From: Stichopus chloronotus
Lineage: Eukaryota > Echinodermata > Holothuroidea > Aspidochirotida > Stichopodidae
Assembly: GCA_021234535.1 (NCBI GenBank)
Contig: CM037838.1
Coordinates: 20,901,009-20,965,008 of the forward strand
DNA: 64,000 bases
Direction of reading: 5' to 3'
How positions within the stretch are numbered: position 1 is the first letter of the stretch; every line of letters starts with the position of its first letter. Both the position numbers and the translations under genes were made by a program. The notes under the pieces are model-generated. The model was not told the DNA's origin, did no database searches, and saw nothing but the letters and a program-made list of their open reading frames with translations. Shown piece after piece: positions 38,841 to 52,094 of this stretch.

Positions 38841-38999
38841 TACTCTCTTAAAAACGGAAAGATTGAAATGAGGGGCGAATCGAACATTTCGATTGAAACA
38901 TTCGGTCTAATACACTGATCTTATTGAATCAAACTGCTGAGTCGAAATTTGGATTGGTCCCTTTTCCCAGTCTATGACATTTAATGTTTTAAGAGAGTA
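38841..38999. mobile_element. Short inverted-repeat element with TACTCTCTTAAAA ends
   Basis: The 13-mer TACTCTCTTAAAA at 38841-38853 is perfectly inverted at 38987-38999. The 159-bp unit is noncoding and resembles the ends of the neighbouring element at 39113-39335. Confidence 0.6.
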
Positions 39000-39112
39000 T
39001 GGGGTGCAATGTTCTAAACCATTGTAAGAACACATGCATTAATCATGTAGCCTATCTTTTTTTGCGAAGACGACGAGAAATCGATGCTATCCCTCCCCAG
39101 GCTGTCCTCTTC

Positions 39113-39335
39113 ACTCAAAAAAAAAATCAAAAAAAAAAAAAACGAGTGGAAATCACTCCAAAATGGGAGTGTTTAGGATCCACCCGTCGGAAGAGCGATT
39201 TTCACTCAAAATGTCTCATGTGTGTAAAATATGCTCAATTTCAATCCAGACGGGTTAAAATTCACTCTAACTGCGAGTGGGTTCTAGGCACTCGATCTCT
39301 TCTGGAGTGAACTTCACTCTTTTGTTTTTAGAGAG
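39113..39335. mobile_element. MITE-like element, ACTCTCT/GAGTGAA family, copy 1
   Basis: The right end, read in complement, has TACTCTCTAAAAAC, then AGAGTGAAGTTCACTCC. The left end carries the matching A-run plus CGAGTGGAAATCACTCC. This gives imperfect inverted ends of roughly 50 bp. Noncoding. Confidence 0.6.
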
Positions 39336-39339
39336 TATA

Positions 39340-42300
39340 TCACCGAGTGGCCGAAAGACTCCAAAAACACCCTCTCCGTGCTGTCTGCCCGTTGTATAGA
39401 CGAAATACCGTACACATGCCGACCCAATACAACGTTTAGTCGAGGTTGCCGAGCAATCATATATACACCGATCATAACTAGCACGGGGTGATGCGATCTA
39501 TCTAAAATATCATATTTTAACCAAAGAAAAAAAATGAAAAGAGAGAGAGAGAAAGAAAAAAACAGAGAACAGGAAAACAACTGTAAAGTGTTGAACTTGT
39601 AACCATTGTAACAATTTGTACAGGAGAAAATTGCTTGCCTCTTCTATTCTGAACTTCGAATGGAGTACGTATAAGCCGGCCATTTTCTTGTCTTCGGTCT
39701 TTTTTCTCTATTTCTCTCAAAATCTATATCAGTTATTTTACATATTGTTGCATTTTTATCCGTTCGAGTGTCTCTAATCGACAGGTTGTTCAACGCGTCG
39801 GGTACATTGTTACCGTCAAGTGCTTTAATGGACTGATCGTTTTCTGATTCAAGAAGTTTTGCCACTTAAAACGTATTGCTATATATATCATTTATACTTT
39901 TTTCCGTCTCTTTTATCTTTTATTATCTTTTTTTTTTTTTGGAGAAAAATATCTCTTTTTAAGGACCCATTAAGGAGACTTGTCTCCTTTACCTTTCTTT
40001 TTTTTGTCATAGTTATTTTCGACCATTTATCATTACGCCCGTTTAATTATTCCATTTAACACGCACTACCAGTCACCACATGCAGTGACTTAACACGCGT
40101 ACGTATATGGCACCCTCAGAACCAGCGTATATAACACCATTTTATAAAACAAGCGCGTAGGCTACAAAAAAAAGAAGAAAGAAATGGAAAAAAAAGGATA
40201 AATAAATGGGAGTTGTAACTGTTTGGCTGAAACCAAGCGGAATATTCCAGCATAGCTGTATCGAATACCAGTGACGAAGCCTGCAGAGAATATTTTTTTC
40301 GACTTCTTCTTCGACCGTGTTCTCAACCTTCATCTCTCTTCTTCTTGTGTATTTATATCCTCTCTTGCTCTCTTTTCTGTTAGTTGTGAGACACTAGTTT
40401 TCTTCATCTAATCTTCCTCTTTTTTGCGAGAGCAGAAAAAAATTCGATGAGGAAAAGCAAAAAAAAAAAAAACGTGTGAAATTTCCAGCCAAAGACTGTG
40501 AAATATTCTCGATGTGCATGGGTAGTTACCAATTCAATAGTAGTTATCGATAGCACACGGGGGATGGTCCTGCTTCTTCTTCTTCAAGAATTTTTTTTGT
40601 CCTTTTTTTGATTTTTTGCACCCGGTGAAAAGTCCACTAATTTATAAAACAGATCGGTGTACGGCCGCGCTTAACTACACACAATTATTTTGTAGGATTC
40701 GGGCACTACCTATGACCCTTCGGGATTATATGTGTAAGCCATGATGAAGTCAGTAAATTCACAATGTCCAGAACGTCCGCATTATTTTCCTTTATAACCT
40801 TTACAATATATAGGCCTATATATATATATATCTTTGTGTGTGTATAGGGTACAGGTAGGCATAGTACAGTGCAGTGAGACACTCACTAACTTTAATTACA
40901 GATGCCGGCATATTAAGTCAGAAGATTGATTACGTAAAGCGAAAGAAAGTGACTAAATGCAACCCAATGGCCATTTATTTAATTCAGAAAGTGAAGGATT
41001 CTTTTTTTTTCTTTATTTCCTGCCAATCTTTCTCTTGTTCTTTCCTTTCCTTTCAAAGGTGAGACCGATTTTTTTCCCCTTTTTGTTGAATATTGAAATG
41101 CCTGGATTGATTTGCGGATAATCGGTAACTGCTGGGAATTCAAAATCGATCATTATTAAACCTTAGCGCCATCAAAGCGATCAGTCACATTTGCTATAAG
41201 AGTTGATATTCACACCAAATCGTCAAGTTTTTCCGCTTTGGGAACCCGATGGGATTCTGCTGTAACTTCTCTGAGGTATATATGGTAATGGTATATTAAC
41301 GGGGACTTACGTATTCCGAATGTATTAATATATTTTGGGAGGATATTTACATTTAAAACAATGCATAGACCAATACCCACCTGACGACCTGAATTATATA
41401 TAATAAAAGCACCGCATATTCCTGCAAGGCAGATAGATATTCAACTGCAACGAACGAGAAAGTTAGTTCCTAAAATAAAGGAAAATAATCACGGACTGTA
41501 ATATTAGCAAGTCAATGATACTATTACTCTTAATGACGACAAAATTACAATTTTCAGTAAAATTTCGAAACATTAGTTAATATTTATTCACATAGAAAGT
41601 GCTGGATCAATCTACTGTTGAGGACCTCTAACATTCTAATGTGGCTGGCACCAGACTATGGATTATTAGGTAATTCTCCTTTCCATTGTAAAGATACTAT
41701 ATACGTCAAAGTAAAGAAATAAAAGTAAACTGTAGTCCTGTATTAGTTAACATATCGGAGTCATGTATGTGCATTCTTTTCAATCGATCGAATGAAACCA
41801 TGACCAGTGAATTGATCTTTTCAAAATGAGTCTGTCAGGAAGACCACAAAAACACAACGAGAAATTTGTATCTGTTATTATCAACTTATCAGAGTGTTAC
41901 AGTATAGGTGGTGTTTTTGTATAGGATATGCTCCCACGCTCACTCATACAGTTTGAAACCATCGTGAGAGGATAAGAATCTAATAATCTAAATAAAATAA
42001 ATCTAAATGATGATGTTCACTGTACGCTGCGATATAAACGAGGGCGCCCGTTCGACCTTTCCTTAACCAGAGCTGGGTACTTGGAGGTTTGTAACGGCTA
42101 GGAGACACTCGAGAATTTTGTCACCTTTACAGCGTTTTCAGTAATTTGGAAGGAGGTTGGCCAAAACTCTCCGAAGATTTTGTCTCTGCCTTCAACCAAA
42201 TTTCGTGACGTATCGCTGAAAGTTGCATAGTCCACTCTCTCTGAAGATTTCAAAGGGTGAAATGTCACTCCATAAGAGCGTAAGCGATCAGGCGGTGAGT

Positions 42301-45300
42301 AGGTAACCACGCACTTTTTGGAGAGCGACTTTACGCTTGACCGTATGTCGCTCATAAACTACGTTACCTATACGTCACGACCAAATTGTCATGACGTCAT
42401 TCCTTAATGAGAGTTAAACCTCTCGATGTAATGTTGTCTCCATGTTGACACTATAGAGCTAGTGAATCTTCACTCTTTGAAACTTCAGAGAGTGTCTTCT
42501 ATCACTAGGGCAACGATTAAATTTGCCTGTATGATTATCATGATCACGTGACCTAGCGATGGCTACATGAATGACTGAAGTATATTAAAGGTAAAGGTAA
42601 AAAAAAAGAATTATCTTCAGAACTAAGAGTAAGGGATATACACATGTAGCGATACACATATATATCAATCTTCATGTTAATGTATAGAATATGGGCATGC
42701 CTCGCTACTGTTAGGAACTCGTATCCGTTATTTGTTTTTCTTGTTTCTTGTAATTGTATAGTTTTCTTTGCAATCTCTCCGATGGCCTGTACGTTCCGTT
42801 TCGTCAGCCCCGGGTGGGGGACAATGGTATCGACCCCTTCTACACGGTGTTACACACCTCCACCCCCACGATAGGAATTGTCAAACAAGCACAGAGTTGA
42901 GAATTTCTTTGCAGACTAGGGAAAACGGTATTTACTAGTCTGAAATGACTTTAACTCAATGATGACGTAACAAGAAAAACTTTTTGATTTATTTATTTTT
43001 TTTTTTTTTGAGGAGTTGCGAGACAGTTCCCCTTTCCAGGATCCTCATTCAGTGGACTCAGTTCCCTAAGTTTCGAATATTTTATTACTAAAACAGTTCT
43101 CTCCTTCAATCGGACCTCTGACTTCAATTCCGTTAGGTAGATCGGGTCATGCAGTTTATGATAACAGGCTTGGAAGTCGAACCACATACATTCAAATGGA
43201 AGAGAGGAAAATGGCGACTAAATAATTTGGATTTTGCCCAATTTTGTAACACTGACACTCGCACTCCCGCATTGCAGCCGAGTTACCATTGGGACATGTC
43301 TGAGTTTCTACAGAGTGAGAATATGTCAAGCAACCTAACCTGATCCCACTCACCACGTGATCCACAAGGCGGGACATCAAAGGTCGGATGAAGTTCCTTA
43401 GTCTGACACGTGACGGCCGACGGTTATTACAAAAATTGGCCATTCGGGTAAAAATCTAAATTTACAGTGATTAAACACTTCACAAATGTGCAGATAACAA
43501 AAAAAAAAAAAAAAATCACTTGAGATACCCACTTTCTGCAAATCACGTGATACGCTGCAGCTTTAGAAGACCATGTTGGGCTGGGAACACCATTATCGCA
43601 TACACACACACACACATACACAAGGTGTCTCATTCTCATTCACGCACCACGGTTTTATTCGGGTGGACGGCCGACAACTACGGGGTATGATACAACAGAA
43701 AACAGGTAAAGCGCAAAGGGGGTGGGGGTGGGGTGGGGGTGGGGGGACTTTATGCGGGAAGCTGTTAAGTCGGTTGGATCGACGATTAGTGAAATTATAA
43801 AGGAGAAAATAGTTGGTGAAGTAAAGGGGGTAACAAGTTTAGACTGCATTGTATGTAATGAACCTAAATGGCCGATTAGCCCTTAGCAACAGCTACAGTG
43901 TTAGCACATCGACGTCACAATTTTTACATGGATACATACAACGGTGGCCTATACATGGCATAGGCAAAAAAAAAGAGATTATCCTGATTAAACAACTTCT
44001 TGACCTCGGCACGATGACTTGAAGACTTAAATTGATTTTGTTCTTCTTGCGACATATTTCCCTTTTTTTTTTTTTTAGTGATATGGTTTCTGCCCGAAGT
44101 TCAATCATTCGAACAACTTCAGCGAACCCCCCCACCCCCATGCCTATTTTCACTGTGAACTTGGCCTAAGTTCCCTTAATGGAAACCCGGTGTAAGTCTT
44201 GTCTTCCCATTTAACCTAACAAAGTCAATACGAGTTTGACCTCTCTAGTAAACTCTTTTAGTGTCGTTAAAGAAACTAGAAAGCTAGTGAATTGCAGCAA
44301 TGCATGATGCGTGGTCGTCAGTTTTTTTTTTCTTTCCAATGTGCATGGACGGCCTTGCAAGCATCAATCGCTTTCGTTTATCACGTAAAGGGTCGTCAAC
44401 TCGTCATAGAGGTTATTTAAACAGCGGCCCATGAAGGAGTATATATATATATACTTATATCTACAAAAACAAGTTCAGGTGAAATAACGCAGATCTTTCC
44501 TCATAAAATAGGGCCATTTAACAGAGTACATGTTTTTGACACTCTTTTCCCCATCTAAACCATCAAGTTGTTGTTTTCGAGTCATGCTCAAATCGCCTCC
44601 AATGTGGATACGAGCGCTGGTTCTTAATTCGTCTATGAGCCGACTGTCAGTCATCTGCGTGTAACAGGGAACCGCCAACTGTAACGGTGCAATTAGCAAC
44701 GATTCATGCGTAGCGTTTAGAACCTTTTTCTACGAAGATACGGCCGTGCGCAATTGAACCTTTAAAACGTGTGAAAATTCCATTAAAACTCTATGAAGTG
44801 CGTGTTTTGCTTGGTAAATTTCCAATTCTATGGCGGTTATGGATAGCCCCCTTGAGACGGGAGGTGTTCGCACGGAGCGCGCCGATAATGCGAAACACAG
44901 TCAGCGCCGTACTTGCAAGTTGGCCATGGGGTGCTAAGGCGGTAAATTGGTTGAATATTCACCCGGCTCGTCAAAAAGTTAGCTGTCTCTATCATTATAC
45001 GGGACAGCGAATTACCAGCGAGATGACACAACTTTTCAAATATTTATTATCGGAGGAAAACCAGAATTACCCTGCAAGATGGAACACTGCGATGCTCTGT
45101 GGACTTTGAGACGAGCGATCGGTTAAAGGTATTCCTCAAGTGCTCGTTAATCGAACCATGTGACAATATCGCCAAAAATCATCTTCCTGAATTCATTACC
45201 CATATACATATTAAAAAGATTATTATGGCCGTGACAAGTGTTCAATCTAATTCACACCTCGATCGCCTTGACGACATAACGGCACTGTCCTGCAGTGTAC

Positions 45301-45670
45301 CGGCTCTGCAACTTCGCGGGTCGTTATGCATTTACGGGGTAGCCTAAGCTTACGTAGCCTATGCTTACGTAGCCTATGCACATCAGCCATGGATGCATTA
45401 TCCGTCTAAAAGTGGAAGTCACTGAACAGGATGAATAATAAACATCAACAGTAAAGGTATAATGTCTGTGACACTGTTTATGTAACATACATGGTAGCAC
45501 GTGAAAGATCAGAATGGTCGCGACCTACTTCTGGACAAGTTTCCAGAATCAAAGTCGTTCGTTTTACTCCATGGAAACTTTTTCCACGGAAATTTCTAGT
45601 ATAATCGCCACTTCCCCAGTGATCCTAAAAAAAATGACGTCATTATTCACGTGCTTTTGAGAGAACTTTT
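39340..45670. other. Intergenic, no gene seen
   Basis: AT-rich with long A or T runs, a CA microsatellite near 43599-43620 and a G-rich GGGGGTG tract near 43718-43748. The stretch 44800-45110 is richer in GC and open in more than one frame, but no domain was recognised. A 15-bp tandem unit (GTAGCCTATGCTTAC type, 2.7 copies) lies at 45339-45379. Confidence 0.5.
42233..42494. mobile_element. MITE-like element, ACTCTCT/GAGTGAA family, copy 2
   Basis: The left end, CACTCTCTCTGAAGATTTCA then AAGGGTGAAATGTCACTCC, is mirrored at the right end (complement CACTCTCTGAAGTTTCAAAG, then AGTGAAGATTCAC). The 262-bp unit is noncoding. Confidence 0.65.
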
Positions 45671-45679
45671 AGACGCAAT

Positions 45680-45874
45680 CAGGCCCGTATGCAGCTATTT
45701 CAGTGAGGGGGTTCGACTTTACCACAAGTGGAACATTTTGCCCGACAATTATGACCAATAAATTAAAACTCATTATATATGTTGCTAACGTAGGCCTACT
45801 ATCATAGGCTGAGCGGAACTCCAGATCTTGTGGGGGGGGGGGGGGTTCGTCTGAACCCCCCCGATACGGGCCTG
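45680..45874. mobile_element. 195-bp MITE with 11-bp inverted ends and G14 hairpin
   Basis: CAGGCCCGTAT at the left end (45680-45690) is perfectly inverted at the right end (45864-45874). GCAAT occurs directly outside both ends (45675-45679, 45875-45879), a likely 5-bp target duplication. Inside the right end, G14 (45832-45845) followed by TTCGTCTGAA and a C-run can fold into a strong hairpin. Confidence 0.85.
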
Positions 45875-45879
45875 GCAAT

Positions 45880-48800
45880 GTAATGTCTATCGACGGCATT
45901 TTTTTTTTCGGTTGCAGTAATTAATGGAAACAAATTTATTAAAAGCAAAGAAGCAAACACGGATAGATAAATGATAACCATTGCTTTTCATTTCCCGAAA
46001 CTAAATGATTTGGCCTGAAAACTGATGCACACAATGTGGGACGATCGTTAGCCTACCGGCAGTGTAGGTCAATTTACTGCTTTCAGACTAGTTTGTCGCG
46101 AGGAAGGTTACGTCGAGAAACTAAATCGAGCAGGCAAAGACGTCGCTGAATTTTTCATGATAGTAAAATTCATTTTACCGGCAATATGTCTTGGTAATGG
46201 CTACATTCTAACAGTGATGTGAATAAAAAAAAAGAGGAAAGAAATGACCTACGTTCGAAACATTTAGAATTTAGGGAGATAGAAGGCATAAATACGAGAA
46301 AAGACATCGGGTCAAAATATTTTCGGTCTCTAGAAATGGTGCCACCTTCAATCAGAGAGAGGATAGTTTCAATCAGTCTACTAAGCAAACCGGGTATATC
46401 ACAACTTCATGCTTTCGTGGAACTTGGAGGGCCTTTCTTTACGCTCGATGTCTGTCAACTTGCTTACGGTAGCAAGATATATGTCGGTTCATTTAATACA
46501 GTAGTAGTTAAGGAGGGGATAGGCTGATACACAGCTAATGGGCACACCTTTCACAACAGGTGCCCAGTAAAGCTGAACTAGAAGATTAAGATTGATTTTT
46601 TTTTTAGCTCCTTTTTCGAACTTCGGATTGATAAACTTTGGGTTGATTGTATGAGAAAATATTTTGACTGCGCAAGCTCGTTGGTCGATAAAACTTGTTG
46701 GGATACAAGTTGGAACTTTAAAATGATAATTTTTCTTTTTTAATAAACAAAGGCGTTGAACTCGACATATTGTTTGCATCACACACACACATATATACAC
46801 ACAAACACACAGATTGTCGAGTCGCAAAAGAAATCACACGCACCCATGATCATTGTTCATGGATGTGTGTGTAATTACTGATGGGGAATATTTAACATGT
46901 GCCAGGAAAACACATCAACACATTTTTGACACAAAGTTTCCATTATAAACAGCTTTTGTATACACGAAACAAAAGTGAAACTAACAAATAAAAAGAGAAA
47001 GAAAGAAAAAGGAAAAACGGATAGAAATAATTTAACGCTAGTCTATCAGTGAGAACCTTTTTTTTCTATTATTACACCAAAATGGGAAGAGGCAGAGAGT
47101 GAAGAAAAAAAAAAACAGAAATAAGAACTGAAAGAGAATTATAGGTAGAGAGAAAAAAAAAGGGGAGACGAAGCAGGAGTGTATCCATCAGCCTATCATC
47201 GCAGCAGCCCAAATGTCTCGTTTTAATTAGCTTTCTTCATGTGCCACATAAGGAGCTTTTCCACAACAGCGATCAGACTAAATAGTAAATGTTTAATCCG
47301 AAGTTAACAAGCTCATTTTGTCGATATCCATAGCAGACTGCGATCGATACCTCCTTGGGTTCGACAAGATATGGATTTTCTTCAAAACAATAAACATCGG
47401 TTTCGGAAGTGAGGAGGGATGTTCGTCTGGAGTCCCACTTTGATATAGGCAGAGAAGCGCGCACTGTGTCTTTAGATTATGTATAGGCCTATATTTCGAT
47501 GGGCGAGGTTTCATTTTGTCTCTGCCCTTCCAACGTCTGTGGATGTTGCAGTTTATGACCTATTTGTTGTACCGCATTACAGAAAAAGAAAGACAGAGGT
47601 GGAGGGGGGGGGGGCGTGGAGTGAGGGGAGATGGAAAATTACAATGATAAGAGTCAGGGAGGTGGTAAGGAATGAAGAGGTAAATATTTAAGTATGTTCT
47701 TTTTATCTATTGTACAGACGAAGTATACCTATTGCCAGGGTCATAGCCAAATCAGATGAGGGGAGGGACTGAAATAGGGGAAGGGGGGTCCAGGCACATG
47801 TGGCGTACTAGGGGTAACATTTTTCTTCACGTCAAAATTTCTAGGGCTGAGGGAACCGTTATGGGCCCACTGGCCTCCTTGACTACCGGCCTGTGTCTAT
47901 ATGTAATTATGAAGTAGATTAAGTGTTCTGTTTTAAAAACAATGCGTGTGATTATCCAACATTCTCAAAATCTCATTAATGGCCCCATTGGCTTTTTCAA
48001 GTGGAATCCAAATTTGTACACCCCCTTTTCCCTTGTCGGTCGTCTAAATCTTCGTATCCCTCGTCTTGTGCTGTGCAAATACGTACGTATATCATTTATA
48101 CACTCTAAACCACGGTTGCCCCTTTTTTTCACTCTATAGTCATTACGCATTCATAAATTTGTTTTCGGGAAAGGAAATCGTATTTTGAAAACACTTTTCT
48201 CAAAATAATGAAGGATAATTTCAAAATGGATCCATTTTGCATCCGTTACACTTGATGTACTTCTATAATTACCGATTTGAGAGCAAAGGCGAAGAATGCA
48301 CGCGGCAGTTAATAGCCTGAGTAGCGTCTGGTTTACGTCTTATTGCAAAATTGGGTTTTCATTAAGCGGAACGAGAGAAGAAGAAAAAGAAGGGTAAAAT
48401 ACAAAAATACGAAAAGTGAAAAGAAAAAAAAAAAAGATTAGCCTCTCCTCAGTCGAACTATAGCTGTGTTTGACATGAACGGTTTGTTGTAAAATAGACA
48501 TTAGTGGGGGAACCACATCGAGAAATTTTGCAGGGAGAACCGGTTTTAAATATTTCATCTAGGGTCTCTTTGCTTTATCAAGATCAAGCAAGTAACGAAA
48601 AACAAAAAAGCTATGAGAGACAAAAAAAAAAAATACAATAAGAGGAAAACTGAAATAACAGGGGGGGAGAGTCTATATATATATATATACACATTCATAT
48701 AATATAATGCTATACTAATAATATTATTATTAATAATAAAATCAATAATACAATATTATACAACATTTAATATTATGCTACTACATTTATCGAAAATCAG

Positions 48801-51390
48801 AAATCGGGACCATTCTGTTTATGCAAAAACGTCGTTCCAAAGAACGCAGATATAGTTTTGGGTCAGTTGAGCTGTTCTAACAAAAACATTGAAGTTACAA
48901 TCGAGTACTTATGGAAAGAGAAAGACAAATAAAAATGCAGAAGGGGGAGGGGGGATATAACATAGAAAATAACTGACCGTTCACACAACTTTTGCTATCT
49001 TTAACCACCCTGTGGGTATACAGTGTTTAGTGTTCTACGACTGTGTTTATTGTTACAGTGTGTGTGTAAAAGCATCTTGAAACAGTTGCAGTGTTTGATC
49101 AGGTAACTTGAGTTTCATTATCTATCATTGTCACGGGTTTTGCAGCCTGACCCTCATTTAAAACGAAAGTTCACTTCGTTTTCATGGAGGTCATAATTAT
49201 GAGGCCTGTATTTTCTGATAATGTCTATAAACCAGACGAACGAACGATTATGAGATGGGAGAAATTACAAAACCCGGAAACAACAGGGAATGCCACCCAC
49301 CCTATGATGTCCGAGGGGCCGTTACACTGTTTCGTGTTGATTAAAGAAGGAATTGGATAGCCAGTGCGCCGGGAGGACCTTTGTTATCGGTGAGATGGGT
49401 TCAGAAGAGGTAGTGGTGTATCTGTTACAGTGGGTAACGAAAAGGGAAGTTCACCGTGCGTCATACATCGAGCCGTTTGATATTGAGATTTCTCCATCTA
49501 AACAAAGGAAGACAAACAGTTATAATTTATATTAAAGAACAACAGCAATAACAACAACAATAACAACAACAACAACAAAATACTGAGCAAAACCAAAGAA
49601 GGTAACAAAGAAGGTAAAGAGAGGGGGAGGGTTAAATTCCCTCTTCAAATGGTTGCAGATATACCAGCTCTGACAAGAAAATGATGAAGCCGGCAAAGAG
49701 ACGATAGGCCCACAGCTGACAATGGTGAAAATTTAACAATCGACTATTGTTAAAAACAGTGACAAAAGTGGTTATTTGAATTGTAGGTCGCGTTGAAAGA
49801 TATTTCTTTTTTGCTGTAAAATGTACTCAGTGTTTTGTCTCTTTCTTCCCGGCCGTTTGCTTACGCAATTTCTTGAAGAAATTTTACCGTTTATTCTTTT
49901 CTTTGGCTAGTTAGTATGATAATTGGTTATTGTTAAAGTTGTCAATGCGCAATTGTTAAATAACAATTCGGTGGGTTGATACGTCTGACCTACATCTTCT
50001 TTTCCATAATTTGAACTCTTTTTGTCATCTAAGTTCAAGGTTCTGCAAATTTGAATATTCGAGAACTTTCAGGGTTTTCTTTTCTTTTTTTTTGTGCAAG
50101 GACAAATCCAGTTTTTAAAACTTACTTTCTTGCTGATGCTTAAACCAATAACTGTTTTCTTACGTCCACAGCTTGCAATTTACAAACGGCGACCTAGAGG
50201 CTACAACGTTTCCTTTTTTCTCCTTAAAAAAAAAAATGACGCACATGGAAAAAAATTAACGATGTAATCTGCACGTTTTGTTTCTTTTATCTTTCATTTT
50301 CTGGCTTTCCGATAATGACCGTCAAAGGAAACGAAAACAAAACAAAATAAAAAAATAAAAAAAATGGCTCAAGACATGCACACAAAACTTAATTTGAAAT
50401 TTCCAAAATATCACGTCTAAGTCATATTTTCTTTTTTTTTATGCAATTAATCGTAATAATCCAATGATGAGAAATAAACGAAAAGAAATAAAACAGAAAG
50501 AGTAAATACTCTTAATACAACAGTCTCGTTCCAGTCGATAGTATTACGTATGTTCTCCCAAGGGTATATTATAATATTAATGTGCATTAACCCTATTTAT
50601 TCGCCATTAGGTACACTTACAATACAAATTTTTGAAAAGACCAAAATGTGTACTTATTACGGTATTTGATCGATTTACCACAAATAAAAATAACAAAAAA
50701 AAAAAAGCCAAAAGAGGGGGAAAATGGGAAAAACATCTACCATCAGATGTCATTCTTTTTTTTTTTTCGTTCTTACGTTGAAGAAGAACAAAGTAATTTT
50801 TATTTCTTTCATATCTTATTTTATCTTTGCCATTTTCGTTTTCTTCGCCGCCGTCAATCACGGTCGGACTCATTCAGTAATTACGATATTTGCTGCTTTC
50901 GTTTAGGATGCTGGAAAAAAAAAGGAGGCTTTCACATGAAGAGCTAATCATCTTAATTGCCAAACGGAGCTTCTTCGTAAACTTTATGCTTTACCAATAA
51001 ATACTGTCCTAAGACGCAAGTTTCAAGGGCTTCATGCATGGTCTATTTTTGCAGGTGTACTGTGCAAATAATAGCCCTCAGACAAATTCCTGCTCCGTTT
51101 CTTCTTTCCAATATATTTTCCTTTTTGATATTTTTTTCTTTCTTCGTCTCCATTGTCGTGTATTTCTATGTTTAAACATAAACATACAAAAGATTGGCAT
51201 TTGTTGCAAAAAGAAATAGATAGAAAAATGGTTAAATATTGCTAGTTAAATACCTAATTTACCAAATGAAACTTTGTCTAATAGTCATTTAATCAGGAAA
51301 AGATGTCTTTAAATATGTTGTGATTTCTCCTCTATTCGTCTCTCGATTTTCGCTGGAGGATGAAAAAAACTGATTCGTTCTATGGGTTAC
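45880..51390. other. Intergenic, no gene seen
   Basis: AT-rich and purine/pyrimidine-strand-biased DNA with G11 at 47604-47614, short CA arrays near 46780-46810, a TA-rich tract at 48675-48780 and an ACA-repeat tract at 49538-49580. No gene was recognised. Confidence 0.5.
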
Positions 51391-51393
51391 AGG

Positions 51394-52093
51394 TAGTTGG
51401 ATGGGTGGACAGATGGATGGATAGGTGGAAGAATGGATGGGTGGATGGACGGATGAAAGAATAGACGAATGAATGAATTCATGGTGTGTAGATAAATGGC
51501 TGCGTTGGTAGGTGAATAGATGGATGGATGAATGGTTGAATGGATGGACGAACGGACAGACGGATATGTGGATGAACAGATGGACATAGGATAGATGTAT
51601 GGGTGGATGGATGAGCGGACTAACGGACAGATGGGTAGATATACCAACAAATGGACGTATGGATTAATGGGTGGATAAATAAATAGAAGAATAAAGGATG
51701 GGTTGACAGATGGATAGATAGATGAATGGATTGTCGGATGGATGAATTAATTGATGTTCGGACGGATATATGGATGGATAAATAGATGTAAGTACTGGCA
51801 AGTCAGTGGATATATGATTAATGAGTTAAGTGGATGAATGGAATGATAGACGTATGTAAGGGCTGGATGTATGGAGAGATGGATGATGGATGGATATATG
51901 GATAGACAGAGTTACGGACACAGACGGACGAATGAATTTATACTATGGAAGGTGAGATGAAAGGAGGAATGTATGGTAGAACGAACGAGCTCGGATGATG
52001 ATCAGAGCCGGCCAATATACGGATGGATGGATGGATGGGTAAAATAATAGATGGATGAATAAAAGAATGGATGGATGAATGGATGGATGGATG
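51394..52093. repeat. Degenerate GGAT (ATGGATGG) array, about 700 bp
   Basis: Built from ATGGATGG, GTGGATGG, ATAGATGG and ATGAATGG units with heavy substitution, ending in a clean stretch near 52021-52091. Open frames on either strand are repeat artefacts. Confidence 0.95.
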
Positions 52094-52094
52094 C

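Noticed and set aside
44771..45109. 112-codon open frame in a GC-richer patch, with another open frame on the opposite strand
   Set aside because: No domain, signal or splice structure was recognised. Open frames on both strands are expected where stop codons are depleted by GC content.
46219..46527. 102-codon open frame with a basic N-terminal part
   Set aside because: No recognisable domain, no supporting splice or start context, and AT-rich flanks. Chance is the simplest explanation.
51387..51650. 87-codon open frame rich in Pro, Ser, Ile and His on the minus strand
   Set aside because: It is a translation of the GGAT repeat array.
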